64,000 nucleotides of DNA from Cocos nucifera (Eukaryota > Streptophyta > Magnoliopsida > Arecales > Arecaceae). The stretch's first letter is position 1. The number at the start of each line of letters is the position of its first letter. The stretch spans positions 558,001-622,000 of the forward strand of contig QRFJ01000047.1 in assembly GCA_006176705.1 (NCBI GenBank), in the 5' to 3' direction. A program made the translations under genes and the position numbers. Shown one piece after another: positions 35,145 to 47,138 of the stretch. The notes beneath the pieces are model-generated. The model saw only the letters and a list, made by a program, of their open reading frames with translations. It made no database searches and was not told the origin of the DNA.

Positions 35145-36090
35145 TGTTGGTGCAGAATTTTATTGACACCGGATCGAGCTGAAGTCAGAGAAGATGAGGT
35201 CACCATCGATGACCTGCAAAATAAAGTTTCGTTCGGAGTCAGAGTTGGTGGCTCTGGTAGGATCCTCCGACGGTCAAGTTAGCTCTGACCAACAAAAATG
35301 GAGTGCTCAGTATGGAGTTTGGTAGAGTTTCGAAAAGAAAAAGAAAGTTTAGAGAAAATATATCTGGAGGATTTTTTTTTATAGATAGATCTTGTTGTAA
35401 CTGTCTTGATTAATGACTATCGTGACCATCCTGATAAATGTCGATCGTGATTGACTCGATAAATGCTGATCGTGTTATCTTGATAAATGATAATCATAAT
35501 TATCGTGATAATTATAATCATTCAGTAGTGGGATCGTCTGTAAAAATTCATCTGAAGAAACAGTCTGAAAGAAATTTGGCTCCTATAAGAATCCAACCAC
35601 TAGAGGAGTCCGAAAGAAGTTCGGCTTTCGTAGAAGCTCGATTACTGAAGGAGTCTGGAAGGAGTTCGGCTTCTGTAGAAGTCCGACAGCTGGAGGAGTT
35701 TGGAAGAAGTTTGACTTTCATAGAAGCTCGACTGCTGGAGGAGTTCGAAAGGAGTTTGGCTTCCATAGAAGCTCGGTTGCTGAAGGAGTTTAGCTTCCGT
35801 AGAAGCTCAGCTGCTGGAGGAGTCCGGAATGAGTTCAGCTTTCATAGAAGCTCGACTGCTGGAGGAGTCCGAAAAGAGTTTGACTGCTGAGAAGTTCGAT
35901 CGGCTGAAGAGGATCGGCTATAGCTCGGTCGCTGAGAAGTTTGGCTTAGTTTGTCCGCTGGGTAGTTTGGCCACTGAATGGATCCGGCTACTAGGAAGAG
36001 AATTTTCGATTGAAGTTCTTCCATGATTACCAGCTGCATTAAGTTAAGCTTCAGACTGGACTTCGACGGAAGCAAAATTTATCTCCAACA
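35145..36090 (-). repeat. 3' LTR of element E
   Basis: TGTTGGTGCAGAATTTTATT to TTTATCTCCAACA. It is 87 bp longer than the 5' LTR, mainly through additional CTCGACTGCTGGAGGAGTC-like units between 35630 and 35880. Confidence 0.9.
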
Positions 36091-36259
36091 ATAATCCCCC
36101 CACTTTTGTGTTTGAAATTCGAAGGAAGAGAGTTAAAAAAAGGTAACTATAAAAGTTCTCTTCAAGATTATGCACCTTATCTTCAGCCGAGGTTAAAAGT
36201 GTAGTTGAAGCTCGGAGGAGATCTTGTCTCCTATTGTATCGAGCACAATGGGGTCGTCT

Positions 36260-37205
36260 TCGAGGTCTTTCCTCTCATTCCATCTAAAATAACCGAAATG
36301 GACGAGGTCTTCGACTTTTCTCATGTTAGGATGAGGTTCTCCTCCTGTTCCTAACGAGCTATAGGGGCACATAAGGGCTACGTTAGGACGAGGTTCTCCT
36401 CCTATTTCTAACAAACTGTGGGAGCACATAAGGACCGTTGTCAGGGCCTCTCTCTCCATCTCATCTAAAATAAATGAGACCTTCGATTTTGCTCACGTTA
36501 GAATGAGGTTCTCCTCCTATTCTTAACGAACTGTGGGGGCACATAAGGGCCACATTAGGATGAGATTCTTCTCCTATTCCTAATGGACTATGGAGGCACA
36601 TAAGGGCCGTTGTCAGGGCCTCTCCCTCCATCTCATCTAAAATGAACGAGACCTTCGACTTTGCTCATGTTAGGATGAGATTTTTCTCTTATTCCTAACG
36701 GATTATTGGGGTACATAAGGGCCATTATCAGGACCTCTCTTCCTATCTCGTCTAAAATGAATGAGGCTTTCGACTTTGCTCATGTTAGGACGAGGTTCTC
36801 TTCTTGTTTCTAACGGACTGTAGGAACACATAAGGGCCATTATCAGAACCTCTCCCTCCATTTCGTCTAAAATGAACGAGGTCTTCAATTTTACTCACGT
36901 TAGGATGAGGTTCTCCTCCTATTTCTAACGGACTATGGGGCACATAAGGGCCGTTATCAAAGCCTCTTCCTCCATCTCGTCTAAAATGAATGAGGCCTTC
37001 GACTTTGCTCACGTTAAGATGAGGTTCTCCTCCTGTTCCTAATGGACTGTGAGGGCATATAAGGGTCATTGACAGGGCCTCTTCTCCCATCTCATCCTAA
37101 GTAAATGAGGCCTTCGATTTTGCTCACGTTAGGATGAGGTTCTCCTTCTATTCCTAACGAACTATGGGGGCACATAAGGATCGTTGACAGAGCCTCTCTC
37201 CTCAT
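36260..37205 (-). repeat. ~115-bp tandem array in the 3' UTR of element E
   Basis: Marker TTTGCTCAC-type starts at 36488, 36660, 36775, 36890, 37004 and 37118; most periods are 114-115 bp, the first is longer because of an extra partial unit. Same monomer as in element B (GTTAGGATGAGGTTCTCCTC). Confidence 0.92.
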
Positions 37206-37214
37206 CTCGTCTAA

Positions 37215-37600
37215 AATGAACGAGGCCTTCGAAGCTCGAAAGAGATCCTATCTCTAACCGAGGTTGGCCCGACTGTTCGGAAGAGATCTTATCTCTAGCT
37301 GAGGTTGAAGCTCAAACGCTCGGAAGAGATCTTATCTCTAGCCGAGGTTGGCGCGGTCACTCAAAAAAAATCTTATCTCTAGCCGAGGTTGAAGCTCGGA
37401 CACTCGGAAGAGATCTTATCTCTGGTCGAGGTTGACTCGGACGCTCGAAAGAGATCTTATCTCTAGCTGAGGTTGTCACGGTTGCTCGGAAGAGATCTTA
37501 TCTCTGACTGAGGTTGACTCGATCGCTTAGAAGAGATCTTATCTCTAGCCGAGGTTGTCACGGTCGTTCGAAAGAGATCTCATCTCTAGTCGAGGTTGAA
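37215..37600 (-). repeat. 41-43-bp palindromic-core array in element E
   Basis: Core AGAGATCTTATCTCT at 37284, 37327, 37368 (decayed), 37411, 37452, 37493, 37534 and 37575, with GCCGAGGTTG linkers. It adjoins the 115-bp array on its gag-proximal side. Confidence 0.92.
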
Positions 37601-37761
37601 AGACTTTGATCGGCTCATATTAGGATGAGGTTCTCCTCCTGTTCTTAACACGATCATTATTGACTACTTCTTCCCTATCATCATATAGTTTTTACATAGT
37701 TTTTTGCATAGTTTTTATATAGTTGTCCCTGTCATCACATAGTTTTTGCTTCTTTCCTATC

Positions 37762-37833
37762 ATCACATAATTTGGAGCGAGCTTCTCTTGGCTTTGACGC
37801 TGGAGATGATGGATCGCTGAAGTACCAAGCTTC
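37762..37833 (-). pseudogene. Integrase C-terminal scrap in element E
   Basis: Sequence from AATTTGGAGCGAGCTTC to GCTGAAGTACCAAG matches the integrase end of element A (about 2968-3030) and element B (about 14520-14585) at nearly every position. It is all that remains of pol. Confidence 0.8.
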
Positions 37834-39384
37834 TCCCAGACATGACATCGATGATATGGGAGGCGACCGATCTTTCTATTGTTCCTCCATCATTGGTGGT
37901 TCTGGCTATGACAGCGCCCTCGATCGATCTTCTCCTACTTCAGACAGGCATCCGAGGAACCGACCCAGTTGGCCTCTCCTGAAGAGAAGAGCTCCTCGAT
38001 TTCATCTCGGAGCTGAACACATTCTTCAGTATCGTGATCGTGATCGCGATGGTAGAGGCAGTACTTGCTTCGATCATGCTTGTTTGGGGGAGACCATAAT
38101 TCTTCTGATCTTAGCAGCTGGTTCCTAATTTTTGTCAGAATTTGAGCTTTAGAAGCACTGAGGGGGGCATAGTTGTGAAACCTTCCGGAAGGAGGACTTT
38201 TTGGCATCCTTCATTGGGGCTCCTTGATGATGAGCTCAAGGAGTTCGGACTCACTTGCGTCCGAGAGAAGTCCGTGAGTGCGGTCGAACTTCACTCGACC
38301 CTCCATCGATGGTGGATTTATTAGACTCGTCCGTCCATCGCTCTCCTGTAACTTCTTCATTCTTCAATTTGAAGGCTTCTTCCGCACGGACATATCTCTC
38401 GGTCCGGACTAGTAGATCAGTAAAATTCCTAGGATACTTCTTTTTCAGAAAAAATAGTAAATCATTCTTCTAAAGACCGCTCTTAAGTGCGGCCATTGCA
38501 ACAGACTGGTCCAAGTCCTGGACCTCCAATGCCGCAGCGTTAAATCGGATGACATAAGTTCGGATAGATTTTTCCTCCTTCTGCTTGACATTCATCAGAA
38601 AATTCAAACTTCGGCGTGAACGTCGACTGCTGACGAAGTGAGCCACGAACTGATGGCTCATCTGATCAAAAGAGAAAATCGTACTCGGCTTCAATGCTGA
38701 GTACCAATTTCTTACTGCTCTCTTTAAGGTAGATGAAAAAGTTCAGCATAATATGGCATCTGGTGCGTCATAAAGCAGCATCATGATTTGAAAGGCCTTC
38801 AGATGATCAATCGGATCAGAGGTTCCATCGTATCTTTCAAGTTGAGGAAGCTTGAAATTCGGTGGAATGGGCTCTTGCATAATTTAGAGAAAGAAAAGAG
38901 GATCGATGCGGATGTCATTATGGTGAGCTGGAGCGACGTGGCCAAGCTCCTCAATCTGTCAGTCTATCTTCCATAGTTTGTGATTAAGGACGTCATCTGG
39001 GTCGTAGACTTTAGAGGACTTTCGGCTACAGATGAAGAAGATCTCCTCTAGAGGAGAACCATGATCGAAACTTAGATCCTCTACTCTCTGTTTCTTCTTC
39101 CCAGTGATGACGGGCATGCTAGCCCAAATGCTCTTTGTTGGGATCAATTTTCGATAATCTGATGGTGGGTTTCTTGGTGGAGTCGCCATCGAGGGCTGCC
39201 GCATGGCCTGCACCATCTTGGTGAGGCCCTGAACCCGCTGCATCAGTAGGTTAAACTACTCTGGATCCACTATGGCTATAGGTGGAGCTTGAGTTATTGG
39301 AGCTGGAGCGGGAACTGATGTATCTGAACGGAATCTGACTGTAGAAGTCGTTGATCATCGGGTTGAAGCTTTCTTGAAAGATAT
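37834..39384 (-). pseudogene. Element E gag, broken
   Basis: The expected start is ATA at 39384-39382 followed by SFKKASTR and a TGA, the same start loss and early stop as in element A. Further pieces: RVQGLTKMVQAMRQ (38959-39243), FDQMSHQFVAHFVSSRRSRR and EEKSIRTYVIRFNAAALEVQ (38470-38694), and CLYHRDHDHDTEECVQLRD (37935-38207), the zinc-knuckle-like end. Several frame changes separate them. Confidence 0.85.
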
Positions 39385-39455
39385 TTTTTTTTCGGAAAGA
39401 ACTCTAGATCGCTGCTGAGCACTCCTTTAAGATCAAGGAAACCTCAAGAACAGAG

Positions 39456-39475
39456 GGCCCTTTCTCTAGCGCCAA
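39456..39475 (-). other. Primer binding site of element E
   Basis: TTGGCGCTAGAGAAAGGGCC on the minus strand, three bases inside the 5' LTR. Confidence 0.78.
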
Positions 39476-39478
39476 TTC

Positions 39479-40337
39479 TGTTGGTGCAGAATTTGGTTGA
39501 CGCCAGATCGAGCTGGAGTCGGAAAAGATGAAGTTGCCGTCGATGATCTGCAAAATAAAGTTCCATCCGAAGTCGGTGTTGGTGGCTCCGGTAGGATCCT
39601 CTAATGGTCAAGTTAGCTCTGGCCAACAGAAATGGAGTGCTCAGTATAGAGTTCGACAGGATTTCGAAAATGAAAAGAAAGCTTAGAAAAAATATATCTA
39701 GAGGGTTTTCTTTTATAGACGGAGCTTATTGTAACTACCTTGATTAATGACTGTCATAACCATCCTGATAAATACCGATCGTGATTGACTCGATAAATGC
39801 CGATCGTATTATCTTGATAAATGACAATCATAATTATCATGATAATTATAACCATTCAATAGTGGGATCGTCTGTAGGAATCCATCTGAAGGAATCCATC
39901 TGAAGAAACAATCTGGAAGAAGTTCGGCTCCTATAGGAGTTCAACCGCTAGAGGAGTCCAGAAGGAGTTCGACTTTCGTAGAAGTTCGGCTGCTGGAGGA
40001 GTCTGAAAGAAGTTCGACTTCCGTAAAAGCTCGATTGCTGGAGGAGTTCGACTTTTGTAGAAGCTCGGCTGCTGGAGGAGTCCGGAAAGAGTTCAACTTT
40101 CGTAGAAGCTCGACTGCTGGAGGAGTTCGACTGTTGAGAAGTTCGGCCGACTGAAGAGAATCGGCTGGAGCTCGACCGCTGAGAAGTTTGGCTTGGTTTG
40201 TCTGCTGGATAGTTCGGCCATTGAATGGATCCGATTGCTAGGAAGAGAATTTTTTATTGAAGCTTTTTCATGATTATCAGCTGCATTAGGCTAAGCTTCA
40301 AACTGGACTTCGATGGAAGCGGGATTTATTTCCAAAA
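39479..40337 (-). repeat. 5' LTR of element E
   Basis: TGTTGGTGCAGAATTTGG to TTTATTTCCAAAA on the + strand. It is close in wording to the LTR of element A in its left half. A CCGTCTATAAAAGAAAACCC TATA region lies on the minus strand near 39703-39722. Confidence 0.9.
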
Positions 40338-42549
40338 GAAAAAAAGCATCCTTAGTGCCATGAAAGTCTAGGAAAATGGGTGAAGAAAAGAATTGGAGTT
40401 TTGGCTTCACTATAATTTCTCTCTCCTCAAAAAATAAATTCAATAGATGGACAGCTTATATTATTTCAAGCTTGTTCGGATATTCTTATAGAATTAGACT
40501 AAAGATTCTATAGATATCAGGTCTATTAGTTTATCTAGCTTACATTTTGGTAAAGCATGCTTAAATTCAGTCCAGATCTTATCTTTTGGATTGTAAGAAG
40601 GAAAAAAGGGATTAATAAAAAAAAAAATTATTTTTTATTGGATTTGAGTTGGATGATATTTTGTCGATACGTATCTAATTCATAAATATTATAAAACTTT
40701 TGGTCTAATATTTTTAAAAAAATATACAAATTGAAATGTGGTCCATGAGGTGGTTTAACCACTTATCTTTTTTTCCCCCAATATTTTACCGGCAGATTTT
40801 ATCCGTATCATTGGACTCAACGTCTCGCGTTGCGCAGCAAGGCAAAGCATAGGTTGTTTCCATCAAAAAAAAAAAAAAAAAAAAAAAGCACCTAAAATTA
40901 CGAGCCCTAACCCAAAGGCCGGCTATTATTAGGCCACGCAATTTGGCTGAAAGTGATTGGAACCTGGAGGCAGAATTCAATATGGCAACAGGGTACCCAG
41001 ACACATCAATACCGGACGATCACGCCTGCCCACGCAATGAGCGATGCATTGGCTTTTGAAGGTTGCAACAATGAATTCCACGCACGTCCTCTTTGGAAGA
41101 CCCAATTTTGGGGCATGTGCACATCTAATTGCCAACATACCGGAGGTCCCACCAATTGCCGGGTCATTGCTCCAACTCCGACCAATCTCTCCAGCACTTC
41201 ACATGCATACACTCAATTGGAAAGGAAAGCTACACCGTCCTACCTCTTTTTATAGGAGATGAGTAGCTATCTTGACTCCTAGAAATAGAGAGAAGATGAT
41301 GTGTTGTGATGTACGTCCATCTTTAAAATAGATGGCATCATAGTTATGCAGGATTGTACATGTAAAATATGCACAGCATTTTTTTTTTATTATTTTTAAT
41401 ATCCTTTTCATCCATAGGTATAAATTGTTCGCAGCTCGGAGGACCAAAAACAAAAGGGAAAGTGGTCCAGGATGGGCCTCACCGCCTTAATTATGCCGTC
41501 TCTAAAGTCAAAACCTTCACGTCTATTCTCTAGATCTTGATTAACTACATGTATAGGCATCATAAATCTCTTCTTGGTTAAATAACAAAAAAAAAAAATC
41601 AAAATTTGCTTACACCTTGATCACCAACCCGCCAAATCCAATGCATCGACTTGGTCTTGTGATGCGACCGAAAAACACCACCTTTTTAGATCCACGCAAA
41701 TATCACGTGCAACCTGCACTTTTTCGGTGCTTTTTTTTTTTTTTCCTTTACGCCCATGCGAGGTGATTCCGTGCCTTAATTATCTTCTTTCCACATTTTA
41801 AAAAAGGTTCGTGGGCTTAGTGGAATACAAATCAAAGACATTCTTGATTGCAGCCGAGAAAGCCAGGATCGCCTCCTCTTCAAGATAACCATCATCGATC
41901 TATATGGGAGCTGCGTTTAATTTGCCCTCTTTTCTTTTTAGGGCGGCCTCTGACTTCCTTTTCAAAATATCCTAGACTCCTAGTAAACATCTGACACTAT
42001 CTTTGCATCTATGACTTACTGTTAATACAGTGCTCATGGATATTAAAAGCAAAAAAATGGTATGCTAGACCTTTCTGGAAGGGATTTAGCATGGATCTTG
42101 TCCGCCGTCGCATCGGACTAATAAGAGTTATGCTCACAAGATTCACGGAGTTACATATGCGTCGTTACTGCTATTCAAAACTTTAAATCTTGCATGAATT
42201 CTATGCCATAGATTTGCTCGAAGAAAAAACCAAAAAAAAATAATTCAAAGCATGATCGGCAAAAGCCTAATTGGACTGACGGAGGCTACTCTTTCCGTGT
42301 ACCACCATATGTGCACACGCAGTTGCACACATAATGAAACATCAAATTGTGTAAAGCCACGAGCAATCTCATCGTTCCCCAAAAGGTATTCCAAGTCAAG
42401 CTCTTCTTTTCTTGATGGGCAAAGGAAACCTGGAAAGACCACCTAACTTTTATTCATTAAGTATTAAGTATGTATAAAAAAATAAAAATATAAATAAAAT
42501 ATAAATAGTAAAATAGAGAGAAAAAAAAAATAAAAAATAAAAAATTTAT
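40338..42549. other. Unassigned sequence between element E and the LINE
   Basis: I recognise no gene. There is a 22-bp A run at about 40866-40887. At 40980-41260 a mixed-composition segment ends in CCTCTTTTTATAGGAG, which looks promoter-like but no open frame with known similarity follows it. Confidence 0.45.
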
Positions 42550-45117
42550 CAAGTACCAACAGTGACTACAAGACTAACAATAGGATCAAGAAGTGTAGAC
42601 CAATAACAGTACATGATGAGGGCACGCTTTGCACAAGTGAGATTAGACACCTCTAGAGATTTTTATATTCATCTCAATCCTTGACAGAACAAGGATGCTG
42701 CCAGCTGAAGAACAAATGAAGAATTCTTTAAAAAGTAGTAAAAATAAAGCTTGACTTTTTTAGGAAAACTTTTCTATTTCTCTCTTTCCAAACTTTCTAG
42801 TATAATGCTGCCATCAATTATTCAGCTGCCCTTCTATGAGAAATAGAAAATTTATTTACTCTCTACTTCAGCCAAAAGTCTCTAAGTGTAGCTGGCCAAC
42901 CTAAAATTTTCAATTGAGTTTTAATTGCGTACCAAATAGGTCCGCTGAAAGAACACTTCAACAGCAAATTTGAGATGGTTTCAGATGATAATCCGAGATG
43001 GTTTTCAGATGATAATCCATATAAAATACATCTCGTACTGGTCGGCCCCTCTTCTTAGCAAGCACTTTTTCTATGAGCATCTTGTTCTTTAATGCAGGCC
43101 ATAGAAATACTTTAACTTTGTCCGAGATATAGGCTCTCCAAACAACTCTGTTGAAAGGCCAAATGATTCTATCGTTGTTCAAAAAATTATAAAAGAACTT
43201 CACAGAGAAGACACCACTTTGGGTAAGCTTCCAAGATGGGGTGTCGCAAGCTCTTAAGGGACGGATCAAAGATAGAATAATGTACAATGCTTTAAAATTG
43301 ATTTTGCTGGTCTTTAGTTAGTGGCCCTCTCTATAAAATTCTCCACCTCATGGATTAACATAACCATTGAAAGGCTACAGAGTAGTTTTTTTTTTAGAGC
43401 CACTGAGTAGAGTTCATCAAAAAGGAGAGAGAGGAACATTACCAAGCCAAACATCTTCCTAGAATCGAATATTAGTTCATTTCTCAACTTGAATGAAAGG
43501 CAATTCCAAAAAACCTCCAAATTTTTGTTAATACCCTTCCAAACCGGACAGAAATGATTTAAGCATTTTCTTACGCTATATCCAAATTTTGCTTTATGGT
43601 AATAAGCATCCTTGACTTACTTAACCCAAGACAAATCGACATTGATAGTGAACTTCCAAGCCCACTTAGCTAGAAGAGCCAAATTCATCTACTCAAGGTT
43701 ATTTATCCCCAAGCCCTCTTGTGCTTTAAATTTACACACCATATCTTAGTTCACAAGATAGTTAAAACCAGTTATCTTATCAGATCCTTTCCAAAGAAAT
43801 GCTCTTCGCATCTTGTCAATTATATAGAGCACCAATTTAGAAAATTTAAGGATTGACATGTAATAGAAGGGGAGAGAGCTTAAAACGGAATTAATTAGTG
43901 TAAGTCTCCCTCCATAAGAGAGGAGTCGCCATTTCTAAGAGGCAACCCTTGCACTGATTCGATCAATAAGGGGCATCTAACACTATTTCGAAGGCTTCTT
44001 GTCATACATAGGGAGCCCAAGATAAGTAAAGGGTAGGGAATCTTTTCTATAGTTTATCATACAAGCAAAGTTGAAGGCCTCCTCATCTGACATATTCAAG
44101 CATATAAGAGAGCTTTTATGAAAATTAATTTTTAGCCACGAAGTATCCTTAAAGGCAAGCAGAATAGCTTTGACAAAAAGCAAACTCTCTTTTTTACTAG
44201 CACATGAGAGAAGAGTATCATCGGCAAAATGTAGGCTCTTAATGCTTTAAAAGACCTTTGATAGACCAATCCCCTCAATCAACCCCATTACACCTGCTTA
44301 ATGAAGCAGTCTTGAAAGCATATCAGTAGCAACAATAAGTAAAGCTGGGGATAAAGGATCACCTTGTCACAGGCCTCTTCTGCATCGAATCCATTTACTC
44401 GATTTGCCAAGAAGTAGTGCCATCAAAGCAGAAGACAGCAGGCATCGAATCCAAGAAATTCATCTTTGTGGAAAGCCACGAGCGAGGAAAATATCGAGCA
44501 AGAAATCTCAAGACAAGCAGTTGAATGCCTTTTCAAAGGCCAACTTGAATACAATCCCTTTTTGCTCTATCTTTCTACATTGAACAATCAATTTATCGGT
44601 GCTCAGAAAATTCTCAACAATTGATCTACCCTTAATAAAAATAGATTGAGAGACAACAACAAGAAGAGGAAAAAGAGGGGCTAATCGATCAACCAAAACT
44701 TTGGAGATAATCTTGTAAATACAGTTAAGAAGACTAATAGGCTGTAGATCATGAGCTTTGAGCGCCCATTGTTTCTTAAGGATGAAGAAAATGTAAGTAA
44801 AATTCATATGGAAAAGCTCAAGAGAATCTCTATGAAATTTATTTAGGAGGACCATTACATTGTCACCAATGGTATTCCAAAAAATTTTTAAGAAAGCAAA
44901 TGTGAGTCCATCAGAGCTTGATGCTTTAAAACTACCATAAGAGCACCACATTCTTGATTTCCTCTATTGAAAAATCCTTGACAAGGTCTCTTAAATCCAC
45001 CATAGGATCACCATAGAGAAGGTGCCAATTGGTCTTCATTGAAGAATTAACACTTTAAGAATGCCAGTTGATCATTTCCTCCATGCTTCATGGATTCTTT
45101 AAGGAACCAGTCGGGTT
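42550..45117 (-). mobile_element. 5'-truncated L1-type LINE (reverse transcriptase part)
   Basis: Minus-strand pieces follow the order of plant L1 ORF2: ASSSDGLTFAFLKIFWNTIG, LQPISLLNCIYKIISKVL, FIKGRSIVENFLSTDKL and LAFEKAFNCLS (44508-44951), then LKINFHKSSL and LPFTYLGLPMY (43983-44183), then SWKLTQSGVFSVKFFYN and VKVFLWPALKNKML (42958-43287), which is the zf-RVT region, then LYWKVWKERNRKVF-like sequence near 42770-42800 (a stop replaces the W). The endonuclease domain is missing, so the copy is truncated at its 5' end near 45117. It has many stops and no clear poly-A tail at the 3' end. Confidence 0.88.
44508..44951 (-). pseudogene. LINE reverse transcriptase, central fragment
   Basis: A 147-codon open piece that holds the RT finger and palm start of L1 ORF2: the DG of the PGPDG-type motif, the PISLLN..YKIISKVL box and FEKAFN (usually DFEKAFD, so the first catalytic aspartate region is altered to LAFEKAFN). 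The F/YADD box expected farther downstream lies in sequence with stops. Confidence 0.85.
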
Positions 45118-46617
45118 CATTCTGATATATACATCAGAAAAGTGAAAACAAGCAAGTATCGAAGTATGAGAGTACCTTCAAATACTAGCTTGCTAAAGAA
45201 GACTCGAAGGAGTAAAGCTCTCGAGGCTATAGCCCTCGATTGACCTTCAAAGATGCATCGGCCCATCCTCTATCCCTTGCATAGCTAAGGGTTAAGTTTT
45301 CGGCCATCCAAGTTGAGGAGCAAAGAGATGATACCAAGTCCGATTTCCAGTAGTAGAGAGAGGAATTCTCAAGAGCCAACAATGGCAACTTTAGTGCAAT
45401 AGAAAAAAACTCAAAATATAGCAATGGGTGGCTTCAGAGCACATCAATGGACAACTTAGAATGAATTTGCCCTTATTATAGGGTCATCCAAAGAAGGTTA
45501 AGATATTTTGTCAGCTTGTTTCGAAAAACAAACTTCACATGGATGAGCTCCTTGCCGAGAAAAGATTGGGTATGAGTACAAGCTATCCTTCTTGTGGTTA
45601 TGATATAAAGCACAAATCCTCTACTATGCACTATATGATATGATACATTATTACACACCATCCATCATGCGATGGATGGCCGTACATGGATGCATACCGC
45701 AAATAGCATGCAGCCATCCATCGTACAATGGAGGATGCATGTGATGCACCTCACCATGCAGTGCACCTCATGCACAATAGAGAATCCATGCGCTATAATA
45801 TAAACTCTCTCTCTCTCACACACATCTTCTATTAGATGCCTAAGTATCTGGACTACTTCAAAATCTTCTTTAAATATTAGTGGATAGCATCTAATCTTCA
45901 ATCTTTGTGGACATCTTAGAGGAAAGGCATATTTAACCAATCTTAAGAAGAGCATGGGACCAAATTTTGATGTTTATGTATTGATATATTGGGTCAAGAG
46001 AAACAAAAAAATCATTTTTTATCGATAAATATCCATTTTTTAGTTCTACAAAGGCCCCTTCATTTTTTTCATCTATCAGGGTGCCAAAAAAAATGGTTGA
46101 AGGATATCGTCAAATTCGGATTTATGTATCCTCTTCCATTTCATCCTAATTTTCTTTTTCTTCATCTATATCTTCATCAATTTTTTTTTCTTTTGCACGT
46201 ATGTACACTTTAAATTAATTAAATTGAGTAAGGGAAGTACCCTACTTCCTCCATATTCCACTAAAAAATAGAATGAGTAGTTTACCCAAAAAAAAAAAAA
46301 GAATGAGCATGACAAAACAAAACTAGCACATAGCTAATATAGCTATATTGGCACTGTTTGGACTCAAAATACTTATATACTTATAAGCACCATTTGCATA
46401 TCTTGACAAGAAAAGAATAACTTTTCAATTATCTTATGGCATGATTTTGTACTGCAAAGTCATCTACCATCATAGATAGCCATCACAAACAGGAGCTAAA
46501 GGGAGAGTAGCACATCTCTAAAATTGGAGAAATTATTAGGTAGAATTATTCTATAATACAGGATATATAGACAAAGTCAATAAAAACTCCACGCTTTAGT
46601 TGGTTCCTCATTAGTTG
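45118..46617. other. Unassigned sequence between LINE and foldback element
   Basis: I recognise no gene. It contains a perfect 9-bp inverted repeat with a 4-base loop at 45658-45679 and a CT/CA microsatellite at about 45804-45825. Confidence 0.45.
45658..45679. repeat. Short perfect hairpin
   Basis: CCATCCATC, loop ATGC, GATGGATGG. Related CCATCCATCG words recur around 45712. Confidence 0.8.
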
Positions 46618-47138
46618 CTAAGTATAATTAACCATGGTTCGGCAAGGAAAAAAAAGAAATGGGCCATTATATTTTGAATAAAATTGTCGCTAGCTCTGAG
46701 TGCAAAAAGGTGGGGTCCATCATGGTAGTGGTTCCCATTGTAGGGACAAAAATCACCTCCCTTAGCACTAATCGGAACGATCTGGGAGTTGCAGTAGAAG
46801 CCTTTTTTTTTCCCTCTCTCTATTTGAAAATTATGGATCAAAATGGCAGCTCCTAACCCATAAACAAATTTCAATGCATCGATGGTATACAATATCAGTA
46901 CTGAAAATAACTTATATTTTATCTTAATATAGCAAAATAACTTTCCAATCAATCATAGGATTTTAGCCAGTAGAAGAGATGTGCTTCTCTGCACCATATA
47001 AATAACGCATGATGTATTGTTTATCGATTTTATTTAAAACATTACCTTTAGATTGTTTAGATCCATGAGATGATTTTTTTCTCTATAATAGGCCTTACTA
47101 TCATGATGGACCCCAACTCTTCCTGTTTTCACACTCAC
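46618..47138 (+). repeat. Left arm of the foldback structure
   Basis: Starts CTAAGTATAATTAACC and ends CTGTTTTCACACTCAC. It pairs with 47869-48390. At the inner end it lacks the outer terminal part that the right-hand copy keeps at about 47820-47868. Confidence 0.9.

Larger units (their letters stand above)
35145..40337 (-). mobile_element. Element E: internally deleted Tat-lineage derivative
   Basis: LTRs at 35145-36090 (3') and 39479-40337 (5') are flanked by GAAAG (35140-35144) and GAAAA (40338-40342), a near-perfect target duplication. On the minus strand: PBS, gag, then about 70 bp matching the C-terminal integrase of elements A and B, then two tandem arrays and a polypurine tract. Protease, RT, both RNases H and most of integrase are absent. 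The gag-to-integrase junction near 37834 shows it arose by one large internal deletion. Confidence 0.92.

Noticed and set aside
41006..41262. Overlapping open frames of 68-100 codons on both strands before a TATA-like motif
   Set aside because: All frames are open by chance in a short mixed-composition stretch; no domain and no consistent strand.
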